A stretch of DNA of 64,000 nt. It comes from Costus lasius (lineage: Eukaryota; Streptophyta; Magnoliopsida; Zingiberales; Costaceae). The notes beneath the pieces were generated by a model. The model saw only the letters and a list, made by a program, of their open reading frames with translations, was not told the DNA's origin and ran no database searches. Location of the stretch: positions 16,632,001 to 16,696,000 of the forward strand of contig CM050447.1 in NCBI GenBank assembly GCA_027563935.2, read 5' to 3'. Shown piece after piece: positions 22,877 to 33,430 of this stretch. The first letter of the stretch is position 1. Each line of letters starts with the position of its first letter. The position numbers were made by a program, and so were the translations under genes.

Positions 22877-24108
22877 TGACTAGTCTAGACCGAGAGAGCA
22901 TTGAATTCTTGATGGATAGAAAGAAGCTTAAGTTTGAGTTCAATTAAGAAACTAATTGTAACTCAAGACTTAGAAAAGAGATTAAGAGAGTATTAAGAGA
23001 GAATGATAAATTATTCCAAAGCTAGTTGGAAACTTGTGTGAAGAAATGAGAGGGTTGGGGGGGGTCAATTTATAGGGATGAATTGGGTGTATAATTACAT
23101 ATTTATACCCTATTTTTAATTATTAAAAGGGGCTAAAATGGTAATTTTATACCATAAAGACAATTATATCCCTAACTCTTAAAATTTTTATAATTGTTAT
23201 GAGGGCATTTAGGTAAAAATGCATGTTCATTCATGTGTCGTGCCGTGCCTGGCCCGGCCCCACGTCCGTGTCATGCCTGGCCAGGCCCGCGTGCCATGCC
23301 TGGCCCGGGTCTGTGCCGTGCCTGGCCCGGCCCGCGTGCCGTGCTTGGCCCGGGTCCATGTTGTGCTTGGCCCGGCCCGTGTGCCGTGCCTAGCCCGGCA
23401 CGCCTGTGGGCCGTGCCCGGCCCGGCCCACGGGCCACGAACCCTCAGCCCAGCCCGGCCCAGCCCACGGGCCACGAACCCTCAGCCCAGCCCGGCCCGGC
23501 CCACGGGCCACGAACCCTCAGCCCAGCCCGACCCGAGCCGGGCCACGGGCCGCCCGTGGCCATTGACCAAGTCAACGGGCCGTGCGGGCCGCGGCCCGGC
23601 CCGTTGGCCACCTCTATGTTGGGGTCCTTAAGAGGAGAACCACCAAATTGGTTTTGTTGCACCATAGAAAGAAGAGCAGATTTTATTTCGAAGTTATTGG
23701 CCTCAACAGCGGGCCTAGCATTTCCTAATTGAAAACCATAAGTGCACGGAGTCGAGCAATCTTTCAATGTCCTATTGTTATAGTTGCTCCCCATTGGTTG
23801 TGGTACTCGATCATTGTTCACGTCAAGCTGAATGTGCTCCATCTGATTTTCTCCATCTGGATGGTTCATGACTTCTTTCTTCAAAATTTGATTTTGCTTC
23901 CTTCTTATCCTAAAGGTGCGATCGATCTTTAGATCAATGTCAAAGAATGTACCTGCCCTAGAACTTCTTTGCATAAAACGATCAGTCAAAATTATAAAGT
24001 TCTAAGACAACGTGTAAATAAAGAGAAAAAAAAAATAACAATGTAAAGAAAAACTAACCTAAAGCCAAGTCTACCAATTCTCAGAAATATACTAATATCA
24101 ACCGTTGT

Positions 24109-24126
24109 TCCCCAGCAACGGTGCCA
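24109..24126 (-). other. Primer binding site of the gag-only gypsy element (copy A)
   Basis: The minus strand reads TGGCACCGTTGCTGGGGA, two substitutions from the tRNA-Asp-complementary site common in Athila/Tat elements. It lies six bases inside the LTR end at 24133. The copy B equivalent is 45493-45510. Confidence 0.75.
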
Positions 24127-24132
24127 AAAAAT

Positions 24133-25632
24133 TGACATGACCGCAAGTGCAGGGTTATGTCGAAGTAATATAAAAGATGTCGAATCCCACAGGGAACAAG
24201 GTTGAGTACCAGAAAATCCGAGTCCTAATAGCTAGGCGAATCGAAATTGGGTTTTGAAGACAAAAATTAAAAACAAGCAATTGCAACTACGTCGGTAGAG
24301 GTCAAATATGAGAGAGATATCAGGGCTACGATTTTCACCACAATGATAATCTTAATCGCACAAGAAAGATATTAATTATTTGGTTTATTGGTTTTGCACA
24401 AGGAGTCTAGCCCTTGGGTACAAGGTGCCCCCTCTCGAGTGTACACCCCGGTGTTCGTCTTAGACCGACCTCCTACTCTCGCGGTGGATCGTTCTAAGAT
24501 GAACCCAATGAGTTCTATGGCAGACTGTGAAATCCTCGAGCGAAGACCAAGCACTCTCGTGTCGAGGTCTCGCAAGTTTTATTAAGAAATTCCACCCTTA
24601 CGATCCTTCTCTCGATATGAATCGTAACGGCTAACACGTGAAAATACTCGGCCAAGGTAAAATCACAAAATAAATACGTCAAAGTAAAATATGCTCACAA
24701 TTCATTCCAAATAACGAAAATGGATACAAAGTTTGCGATCAAAATCATCAAAGGGCTTCAACCAAGCCCCGAAATAGGGTTTACGCTACAATCATTATTG
24801 AAACGCTCAAAATCTCTCTTTTAATGAAAGGGAAAGTACAAAGAAACGAATCTAAGAGGAAGGAGACGATGAACCGAAGGAATCCTGAAGAAATTGTGAT
24901 GATCTTGTGTCTCAATCTCCGAAAATCTCCAAAAATTGCCTCATCGTCGTGTTCTTCCACCTGCGCCGCTTCCTTGCATGATTTCTCGATAATTAGGGCA
25001 AGAAAATTAGGGCTTTCATATCCCATGCGTTCGCCTCTGAAAGAGCTTTCCATAGACACCTCACTTGCCAAATTCGGACTCCGAATGAGTGAGAAATCGT
25101 TGAAAAACCGAGTCAAGGTCGGACTCGCGCGTGCCCTGGGTCAGAATCACGGTGAACCCCGCAGGGTTCACCTGGCCGTGATTCATTCTGAGAGTTCGGG
25201 TGAAAGAAGCGTGGTGAACCCCGCCGGGGTCACCTGGCCATGCTTTTCTCTGGACAATTTTCAGCCAAAGGGAATCCTAATGAACCCCGCTGGGGTTCAC
25301 CCGGCCGTGATGCTTTCTGTGAGTTTCGCTGGCTGGCGACTGGGATGGTGAACCCCGTGGGGTTCACCTGGCCGTGATTCTCAGGTAAACTCTAAATGAG
25401 CTCGAATTTGACGGGCGGCTTCGTTTTCACACGAGAAATCGTCTCATGGCCTCAGAATCTTCAAAATATGTCGAAAAAGGGCGTTTTTACCTGAAATTGC
25501 ATAAAAGTACCAAAAAGTGAAGATTCCGAAGATATGAAGGAAATAAGGCTATAATGAGTATAAAAGTGTTAAAATAAGCCTAGATTTGACATGAAATACA
25601 ACGGAAAAACACTACCAAAATGCACTGCATCA
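24133..25632 (-). mobile_element. 5' LTR of the gag-only gypsy element, 1500 bp (copy A)
   Basis: On the minus strand it starts TGATGCAGTGCATTTTGG (25632) and ends GGTCATGTCA (24133), next to the primer site. It includes a four-unit palindrome array (25152-25367). No matching 3' LTR was found left of the gag, so the element's 3' end was lost or replaced by the fragments at 18.1-20.1 kb. The right boundary rests on the TG...CA convention only. Confidence 0.65.
25152..25367. repeat. Array of four palindromes inside the LTR, ~66-bp period (copy A)
   Basis: Units are at 25152-25171, 25214-25233, 25280-25299 and 25348-25367, built as GTGAACCCC-NN-GGGGTTCAC with variants. Most are followed by CTGGCCGTGATTC. 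The unit structure and period match the array at 19603-19898, although the two lie in different sequences. The copy B array is 46536-46751. Confidence 0.85.
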
Positions 25633-26904
25633 GCAATCATTCGTTGAGTGAATTCGGATCCGGATCCGGATCCTAGCGGCGCCCGATCCAATCCACCAAC
25701 CTGCCGGCCCAGTTGGTTCCATAGGGGTCATGCCCCGGTCAGATCAACCCTAAATCGATGCTTATCTGTTATCTTAGGGTCATCCGGTGGAACACTAGAG
25801 CGTGAACTCCCTAGGGTTTCCAGACCAATTTACTCCCCTAATCAGACCCTAACTTCCCCACTCAATTTTATCCCCAAATTACAAGGTCGCTTGGAAAAAC
25901 CCTAACCCTAATTTAGAAATCGAGACACCAAATCAGAAATCGAACCCTAATTCAAATCTTACCTCGGTCAACACTCGAATCTTCACCCGAAATTGCGTTT
26001 GTTGATGTCAGCCGACGTCACCCTCTCAAATCTGCCGCGCAAGTGAAATTTCGGGATTGCTGACGACACGCCTGACGTCAGCCCAAAATCGTCTCTGCCT
26101 GCCACTGTGAATTACTGTGTTGATTTTGACGCGATCAAAATCAACACAGCGCCGGGCTTCGTCGCCTCCCTTACGCAAGCACCGCCTGCATTCGGTGTCT
26201 TGTCAGAGAAACTACGCCGACATGTGAAGTCGCTCGCCCCACCTTCAGCCTCTTCGCCGATCACCCGTCAGCCGCCTGCTGCCGGAAGCGTCGACGATAA
26301 CAAAGAGAAAAAGACGCCACCGACCAGAGAAGAGACAGGGGAAGATGAGAGGGAAACCTTCGCCGATTTATTCCTCTTCAAAACGGGTCACAAAACCCTC
26401 CACTCCTCTCGTCTCTTTTCCTCTCACCACTCGCCACGACCTTGCTCGCCGCCGGTTACAGAACTCTCGACGCTCTCTGGTCCTCGCCTCTAGATCTCTC
26501 TCTACTTCCAGCTTCCTCCTATCATGGTGGCGTTCCTTACTCTTATAGAGGCGAGTTGCTGCCTCTCGCCATCAGATCCCGACGGAATCGGTCGGCTTCC
26601 GAGATCTTCGCTAGCCGCCGCGTCCGCAGACCTCGTCGCCTCCTTCTCGCCGCCGCCGAAGCTTGTTGTCCGCATCTTCAGGAAGCTTCACTCTAGCACG
26701 CCGTCAGCTCCGCGAAGCTTGCGTCCGAAGCGGTCGCACGCATCTCGACCCGTTCGCATCTAAGGACGCTGCTTGAAGACTGCCCCTCCGCCTTTATCGC
26801 GCTATCTGCAGCCAGCGTCCAAAACGCTCGAGCTGCCTTCCGAATCGAGAGAGGCTGGGTCAACATCGGGCGTTCACCACCCCAATTTATTGGGTTCAGA
26901 CTTT
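25633..26904. other. GC-rich stretch between two retroelements, no gene recognised (copy A)
   Basis: It starts with three consecutive GGATCC hexamers (25656-25673) and becomes GC- and CT-rich after 26,100. Several frames of 80-130 codons overlap on the plus strand (Ser/Arg/Pro-rich), but none matches a known domain. Frames differ between A and B because of small indels, which argues against a maintained coding sequence. It is probably retroelement LTR or leader DNA. Confidence 0.45.
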
Positions 26905-26995
26905 GCTTCGGGCTTGGGCCAGGCTTGGATCAGCTCTGTCTCGCTTTCTAAGCCCACAGGGCCTTGGGCCGAACCGGCCTGACCCAAGCCTGACA
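26905..26995 (-). repeat. Short match to the outer end of the 2.6-kb LTR (3' LTR stub, copy A)
   Basis: These 91 bases match 30671-30758 (GCTTCGGGCTTGGGCC onward) and end TGACA next to a purine-rich run on the minus strand (27000-27012), a plausible polypurine tract. It would be the first bases of the 3' LTR, with the remainder lost. Copy B equivalents are 48275-48365 and 52053-52142. Confidence 0.5.
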
Positions 26996-27329
26996 ATTCT
27001 CCCCCGCTCTCGATGTCCGGCGCAGGCGGGCCACTCAACGCCGGCCGGTGAGCCACCGCTCTTGCTCGGCACAGTTAGCCTTGTAGGCTTCTTTCCAGAT
27101 CTGTTCCCTCTTGCGTTGGAGTTTCTCATGGTTCGCAAGGAGCGTTGCTCGCACCTCCGCTTCTATCTCCTCTAAAGACTTCGGTGAAGCCTTTTTCTCC
27201 ACCACTTGCTTTCATGTCTTTTCCTCCTGGGGAGATTTCACGTTTTCGGAGCTCGTCTTCTGCTTGGCATTGCCTTTGCTAACCTCATCCTTCGGCTCTG
27301 CATCTGCGGGGGTCGGTGAAGTTTTGCTA

Positions 27330-28110
27330 GCGACCATTGAGGCAATGCTCAATGGTCGGTTCTGCTAGCTCATCCACCGCCGATTTTTCTGCTAGCTCCC
27401 GATGCACAATTGCTGCAATTGCGTTCACCCGCTGTCGATCCGAACAATCGCGTATCCGGTGTGGTCCTTTGCACAATAAGCAAGCAATCGGTCTTAGTTG
27501 ACCCTGCACTCTCTCTACAGGTCGGTTCTACTCCTGTCGTGCCGGCTGACCTCCGTTCCGCCGGGGAGAGAGCCTCTCTCTCTCTGGCGCTCTTGCTCTG
27601 GGTGGCGATGGTCGCTTCGGGGGCGACCTCTGTGCTCTCTGAAAGGTCATTCCCGAAGTTCTCTGATCCACGAGAGACTCGGCTATAACTGCGGCTGTTC
27701 TCCAGTCTTGCGGTGCATGTCGTCGGACCTCAGTCGCCGCCCATGGTTGGAGATTCTGGAGGAAGAAGTACCTCCTGTCTCCCTCCGCCATCTCAGGTAG
27801 CTCCAACATCAGTGCGGAGAATGCCCTAACATACTCCTGGATCGTCCCTGTGTGCTTTAGCCGATCCACCGCCTCTCGTGCCAGGTCCACCGAGTTTCCG
27901 GGAAGGAACTGCTGTCGCGGCTCCTCTCGGAACACCTCTCATGTCCAACCAACCACCTCTGATGTCAAATCAACTTTGGTCTTCCACCAAAGTTTTGCAT
28001 CATCTGAGAGGTATGCTGTGCACACCCTCACCTTTTCCTGGTCTGAAACATGGTTAGCATCAAAGTATTATTCTGACCTGTGGGTTATGGGCCCATAGAA
28101 ACTTATACCT
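27330..28110 (-). pseudogene. gag of a second gag-only gypsy element (copy A, broken)
   Basis: The best frame, 27528-27935, carries the capsid core (RQQFLPGNSVDLAREA, LELPEMAEGDRRYFFLQ). The copy B homologue (48582-49412) is open for 276 residues. Copy A is broken by TGA at 27939-27941, a TAG after GGQPARQE, and a deletion near 27350. It lies between an iMet-type primer site (28123-28133) and the LTR stub at 26995. The internal region is therefore only ~1.1 kb and encodes gag alone. Confidence 0.7.
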
Positions 28111-28122
28111 TTGAACCTATAC

Positions 28123-28133
28123 CTCTGATACCA
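28123..28133 (-). other. Primer binding site, initiator tRNA-Met type (copy A)
   Basis: The minus strand reads TGGTATCAGAG, the canonical iMet primer site, eight bases inside the LTR end TGTCACGCC at 28141. The copy B equivalent is 49504-49514. Confidence 0.8.
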
Positions 28134-28143
28134 TTAAAATTGT

Positions 28144-28617
28144 CACGCCTCGGCGAGAAGCCAGCTATTTCTAGCATAGGGTTCCCCAGGGAGATGACAA
28201 TATTGATAGAAACCAGAGAACTACAATAATCCAATATCCTTTATTACAAAAAACAATCCAGATTTAACATCTACCATTTTATAACATAATTCTACAACAT
28301 ACTATTCAAGATGTACATAGCTCAACTGAAATAAAACTAAAATTACTATCGCAACTCGGGCTGATATCTACTATCTACTCCACGCCCCGGCGAGAAGCCA
28401 GCTATTTCTAGCATAGGGTTCCCGAGAGAGATGATAATATTGATAGGAACCAGAGAACAACAATAATCCAATATCCTTTATTAAAAAAAAACAATCCAGA
28501 TTTAACATCTACCATTTTATAACACAATTCTACAACATACTATTCAAGATGTACATAGCTCAACTGAAATAAAACTAAAATTACTATCGCAACTTGGGCT
28601 GATATCTGCTATCTACT
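28144..28617. repeat. 237-bp tandem duplication inside the LTR (copy A)
   Basis: Units are 28144-28380 and 28381-28617, each starting CACGCC(C/T)CGGCGAGAAGCC. The same two-unit structure is present in copy B (49525-49998), so it predates the segmental duplication. Confidence 0.9.
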
Positions 28618-30351
28618 CTATCCCTCCCAGAAGCTAACTCTGTACTTGGAAGAGAAACAAAGGGAGTTAGCAGAATTGCTAAGTAGGAATCAACAAACAT
28701 TGCATGAGCAACAGTGGAAACACTCTGAAAAGAGTGCGGCTCTTAAGTGAGATCTGTTGGCCAGCTTGATGATTTGAACGACTATCTTAAATAGCCCGGT
28801 GAATGTTGCGTCCAACATCTGACATCCGTAGTATTGTCCCGAGGACAACTGGCGGTGCCCTAACCGGCAAACATATAGTCCGATACGCGCCGGAACTATA
28901 ACAAACACATGGTGGCCACTGAAGAATAAATCATCCAGTCTAGAGATCAATATATATCACGACTTTATCATCACAGATTTACAACAGTTCCACATACTCA
29001 TGTGCCAATATCACAGATACACACTTGTTCAACCATGCTCATAAGCCAATATATCAGATATCTCAAAACAAGTTTGTTAATCATTCATACAGAAACAGAA
29101 TATGACCAAATAAACAAGATAATTGAGGTCAATAGGAATTCAGAAACAAATCAAGCAGACGAAGCAATCAGATATCAGTGTCAATCAATTCTATCATATG
29201 CATCATATATCAAATCAAAGGATTAGGCAACAAATCCTATAATTCTTGACACTGTAACAAAGGAGTAGGGTAAGATTTCTACCTCACACGCTGTTATTCT
29301 GAATTCTTTTGAAAAGCCAATAACTCGTTTATCAAACGGTACAAGCCGAATAATGGATCAACCACTCTGTAACATGAATTTGTACATGAACTCTATTAAT
29401 AATCATTCTAACTTGAAAACCAAGACTACCAACATATAGAACATAACCCTATTAGAACTTAAATTACACAAAATATACAACTCATCTAAAGCTACACAGA
29501 TTATCATTAGATAAGAAATTTCATAAGCTTTCCAACGGCTACCTAAACCGGCCCAGATTCGACCGCATTAGGGTCGAATCGGTCAAAATTCAAGAATTGG
29601 ACCGAAATTGAAATTGAACCGTTCACCACTGTTGAACCGGTTCAACTCGATTTCAACATAGCCGACGGTTTATTTCCAAATAAACCGCCAAACCCTAAAA
29701 TTGAACCTGGTCCAACCATTCGAACCGCGCCGCCCGATCGCCACCGTGCAAGGCTGCCGAACTCGCGTCCGCAACTTACTCCGGTGAGCTCCTGTGGGCG
29801 CGTCAAACGTCCGTCTGCCGCAAAACTTCGCCAGCACACTTCTGACGACGAGGCGAGGATCCACGACCAGCTGCAGCGAGCATTCGGCCCACGATCGAAG
29901 CACTCGAAATAGCGGAAGGTATCGACGGTGGCGCCGCCACCGCCGATACATCAAACAATTCAAAAACTCCACGGAACTTTACTAAAACTTCAGGATCGAA
30001 GAAATACCTTGCTACGACGATGTATCGTAGCCCAAAATAGGGAAATTGTGTCGATGGAGGCGCTGGAAGGCTGGAACACGAGGCGGCGCCGCTCGAACTC
30101 CGGCGACTGGTTCGAGCGTTATTTCTCCTTTCTGGCGGCGCTTCGAGGCTCGAAGATGCTCAAGGGTACGATTCGCATCAATGAGAGCAGAAGCCCTCAA
30201 ATATAGAGGTAAAACGCGTCTGAGACGGCGAGAACGCAACGGCGACTAAGTCGCCGAGATTCACGAGGAAGACGACGATTCGAATCGGTCCCCAAATTCA
30301 AAATTAAAATTGAATCAAAATAATCAAATCCGATTTAGTATTTAACTCGCA

Positions 30352-30530
30352 AACTGGCTCGGTGGTTAGCCGGAGTCGTAATCGCTCGCGCGACCCGGGA
30401 TTGAATCCCTGCGGACGCGTTTTCGTTTTTAAAAGTTTTCAATTGAAATCGGAATTAACAAACTCGGTTGCAGTATAATAATAGAAATGCGCTGCTTTAA
30501 AACTCATGCGTGGCGGGTTCGAGCTCCCGC
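30352..30530 (+). other. tRNA-like segments within the LTR (copy A)
   Basis: TGGCTCGGTGG (30355-30365) resembles a pol III A box and GGATTGAATCC (30398-30408) a B box, at about tRNA spacing. A second B-box-like GGTTCGAGCTC is at 30516-30526. Cloverleaf pairing is incomplete, so this is a tRNA- or SINE-derived relic rather than a gene. In copy B the first B box is GGATCGAATCC (51780-51790). Confidence 0.45.
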
Positions 30531-30812
30531 GAACACGAATTAAGTTTTTGATATAAAACTTAATTTTTTAACCCTTTTAAAATTCTAAAAAAATTTCTAA
30601 AAATCATAAAAATTCTAAAATAAAAATTTCTGAATTTTCTGAAATAAAAATATTTTCTTAGGTTATAACAGCTTCGGGCTTGGGCCAGGCTTGGATCAGC
30701 TCTGTCTCGCTTGCTAGGCCCACAGGGCCTTGGGCCGAACCGGCCTGACCCAGGCCCGGTATGTGCTAGGCTGAATTTTGGGCGGCTCCAAAAAATTTGG
30801 CCCCTAGGCCTA

Positions 30813-31200
30813 ACAGTATGTGCAATGGACACCTACATGAAATATGTTTACACTCTTGTGACAGTTTCTCTTGAGACCTGTGATAATGTATTCTTATTTC
30901 TTAGGATCACATTAAGAAAACCCTAAGCAGCTCTTGGGTTATTATAACAATAACAGTATGCATTGAATATAATTATAATATTGTAATGCAAACTCGAGTG
31001 AAGCAGACTGCAAATTTTATTAATTCAATAATAATACAAGTGGAGGTGACTGTATTACATGATCACACAAACAGTGGACAGTTCATCAAATTTAACATCT
31101 ACAAACCTTTATATGCTTTAGAACAAAATATTATATCAGGAAATCAATATTAACTAATTAATTAATTGCAGTGCTGCGTGTATACAAAGTAACCAACAAA
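30813..31200. other. 3' flank of DUF594 gene 2
   Basis: This is homologous to 12,100-12,515 downstream of gene 1 and to 52,201-52,588. An AATAAA-like signal in the 3' flank on the minus strand (near 31017) could serve polyadenylation. The conserved flank shows that genes 1 and 2 arose by duplication that included the 3' UTR. Confidence 0.5.
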
Positions 31201-33254
31201 TTAACCCTGGACGAGCAGTTTTTCCATGTACCCGGCTTCAATCCGGTACTGCTCTGCTATGCCGATGTGCGCCATGAACAGCCACACGTGCGTCAGCAGC
31301 TCCCCGCCCTGGCTCAGCTGCTTCGCATGCACCTCCGGGACGCAGTTGCCGGCGGCGTAGCACAGCATCTCCACCCACACGGCGCTGATCACCTCCCATT
31401 TCTTCTCCCGCTTCCCCTCGAACGATTCATTTATTTTTTGCGCCAGCTTGCAGGCGTCGAACAGCACAGACTTGCTCCAGTCCTCCCTCACATCTGTCAG
31501 TTTGATCGACGTGTCCACCCCTATCAGCATCGCGCATGCCGCCTTCTCCTTTTCCTCCTTCAATTGCTCCGGAGAAATCAAATTCGGATCCTTCCTTTTC
31601 CTGATTTCCATCACCTTAGACCCGATGGCGCGAAGCCTGCCCTTCCACCCTATCAAATTAGCTGACGAGCCTTTTTCCGCTACAAATTTCAGACCTTTAC
31701 GTTCCACATTCGTATTTACAGATTTGCTTATGTCGGTGTTCTTGTAATTCAAAAAATTCTTGGTATCTGCGCAGGTGTCCTGGAATCGGAGCTTCCCGAT
31801 CCCCGCTGGCAGCATTGACGGTTGAAACACCACCAGAAACATCATGTACTCGGATAATTCAAAAACATCATGTACCCGCGGCAGCATTGGCAGCATCGCT
31901 TGGGAGATTCTTTTCCAGATGGTTGGGATATTTTTCTTTTCTTCCTGCTCCACAGTGGCGGTGGCTTGGCCTTATCTCGCGATGACGTGGCTTGGCCTTA
32001 CCCGCTGGCAGCATTGCCTGCTTATCTCGCGATGACGTGGCGGTGGCTTGGCCTTCACGTCTTGCGGGGTGGCAGAAGGCTGATTCTTTTCCAAATCCTT
32101 GTCGGGATCGGCTGCGCTCCAAATCTTCCTCAACCTACCTATCGCATAAGAGAGTCCTACCGGAATCATCTTTATCCATTTCACAAATCCGCACACAATA
32201 ATGCGCAGCTCCATCGCTTGGGAGATTCTTTTCCAGATGGTTGGGATATTTTTCTTTTCTTCCCGCCCCACAGTGGCCGGCCCCACAGTGGCCGCCGCGC
32301 CCTGCGTCTCGCCCTCGATGTAGCAGAGATGCGTGGCGATGTGCCACAGCAGGATGCTCTCGTCGAACTCTGTCTTCACGCTCCAATCGAGCTCGGTGTA
32401 GCCCTTCTCCCGCAGCACCCACTGACCTCTGCACGAAAGCAATCGCTTGCAGTTGGTGGCATTCAACTCCGCGCTCGCTTCCAACTGCGCGCTCGTGGTC
32501 TTGTTCTTCAGCTCATCGAAAATGAGATACTTGAGGTCATTACTCACCGCCAGTTTCTTGTGAAACCAGCCATCCCACGTTTCTCTCAACCAGACATCCC
32601 ACTTGTTTTTCAACCAGATATAAACGGTATGCTTCAATCTTAGGAAATTTACTAATCTCTCCAACCTTGCCCGCTTGTAATCCCTGAGACACAGACCGAT
32701 GAGATTGTACTGCATCATGGAATTCGACCACCTCGTCGTGGCGATTTCGCCGAGGACGCGTCGCCGAGTTTTGACAATCAGGCGCCCTAATTTCTTCGCC
32801 CCGGCGATTTCTTTGATCTGCGCAATCCACGGATGGGAAAGCCAGTCGATATGCTGCAGCGAGACAATGGTCCAGTCCGAGAAAACGAGCAGAAAAATGG
32901 CAAAGCCCTCGAGAGCCAGAGCAGCGACGAGCAGTGTGTAGGTAATACGGATCTCGACGTACTTGAAATCTTTCTTGTCAGCACGGTAGAAGAGCATAAG
33001 AGCGAGGGAGGCCATACCGAGCGAGAGGACACGCATCGTGCGGCCCTTGCCGTTGTGCACGTGAACGGCCTTCGTGTGGAGCATGTCGTGGAGGAGGGAG
33101 AGCTCGGTCTCCACGACCTGGAAGGCCTGCTTAGAGTTGCGCCGCAGGAAGAAATCCTGGCTCTCGATCCGGTCCTGGAAGCTGAGCATGAGGTTCACCG
33201 TGAGGCGCTTGAAGGTCTGGAAGAAGCTGTGCGCCCGGAAGACGATCTCTTCCT
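31201..33254 (-). pseudogene. DUF4220-DUF594 gene 2, 5'-truncated and rearranged
   Basis: It is homologous to genes 1 and 3 from the middle of the DUF4220 region to the end. The frame runs from 33254 to 31201, broken by one in-frame TAA at 31972-31974. The start and first ~230 codons are missing: homology stops at 33254, followed by 176 bp of unrelated sequence and the start of copy B. Between 31,840 and 32,060 the sequence is scrambled by inserted short copies of neighbouring segments, and a 15-bp block is doubled near 32,265-32,295. The DUF594 tail (LCYAAGNC...[12 protein letters not shown]) is intact. No functional protein is expected. Confidence 0.85.
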
Positions 33255-33430
33255 GAGCAAAGACACTCTTACTTGGTTATTTGATCAACCTCTTCAATTG
33301 TTGCACAACTGCCCTAACTGCTCCTGTTGAAATCGTTAACGTAATCTATTATATCATAGTGTAAATGTTCCAATGTCTTCAACATGGCGCTCACCAATGT
33401 GTTACATTAGTGTACCAATCGTTACATAAT
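33255..33430. other. Unique junction sequence between copies A and B
   Basis: These 176 bases are unlike the corresponding parts of the DUF594 genes. They contain CTATTATATCATA near 33341, a near-copy of the motif that starts copy B at 33431, so short homology may have guided the join. Confidence 0.6.

Larger units (their letters stand above)
21758..23616. mobile_element. hAT element carrying a RING-H2 gene, 1859 bp (copy A)
   Basis: The termini TAGAGGTGG (21758) and CCACCTCTA (ending 23616) are perfect inverted repeats. They are flanked by the 8-bp duplication TGTTGGGG (21750-21757 and 23617-23624), which fits hAT. Both subterminal zones (21.78-22.05 and 23.22-23.60 kb) are strongly GC-rich with dozens of GGCCCG / CGTGCC motifs. 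The middle is AT-rich and holds the RING-H2 frames and no transposase. It is inserted in the gag frame of a retroelement. Confidence 0.88.
20161..23989 (-). pseudogene. gag of a gag-only Ty3/gypsy (Athila/Tat-like) element, split by a hAT insertion (copy A)
   Basis: The N-terminal part is 23625-23989 (ends QQNQFGGSPLKDPN) and the rest is 20161-21757. The two are separated by the hAT element 21758-23616 and its target duplication. The capsid region has LRLFPFSLRDRARAWL, TWAELSQAFLSKYFPP and LRNQITSF, typical of plant gypsy gag. A zinc knuckle C-x2-C-x4-H-x4-C sits in CEVCGVVGHAGADC. A Pro/Gln-rich stretch follows and the frame ends at 20161 with no protease, reverse transcriptase or integrase after it. 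With its primer site (24109-24126) and LTR (24133-25632) this is a gag-only, non-autonomous element that would rely on an autonomous partner's polymerase. Confidence 0.8.
28141..30758 (-). mobile_element. Long 5' LTR (~2.6 kb) of the second gag-only gypsy element (copy A)
   Basis: The inner end is TGTCACGCC (28141) beside the primer site. The outer end is clear in copy B (ACCCAGCCCGACA ending 52142) and slightly deleted in copy A. The LTR contains a 237-bp tandem duplication at its inner end, a block related to the LTR remnant at 1254-1483, and two tRNA-like segments near its outer end. Several frames of 60-100 codons occur but none is recognisable. Confidence 0.65.
12026..33254. repeat. Segmental tandem duplication, copy A (~21.2 kb)
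   Basis: Homology to copy B starts at the shared CTATTATATCATATTGCCCG (12026 and 33431) and ends inside a DUF594 gene at 33254, matching 60178. The offset between copies is 21,382-21,478 bp throughout. In 28.70-29.03 kb versus 50.08-50.41 kb I count 7 substitutions in about 330 bp. Copy A holds an intact DUF4220-DUF594 gene at its left end and a 5'-truncated one at its right end. Confidence 0.95.

Noticed and set aside
25890..25915. Telomere-like CCCTAA repeats
   Set aside because: Only two consecutive units, common by chance in AT/C-rich plant DNA.
27498..27800. Plus-strand frames opposite the gag at 27.3-28.1 kb (also 48734-49181)
   Set aside because: The minus strand encodes a recognisable gag with a zinc knuckle. 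The plus frames are its shadow.
30352..30412. A functional tRNA gene
   Set aside because: Stem pairing is incomplete and the segment is inside an LTR, so it is listed only as tRNA-like.
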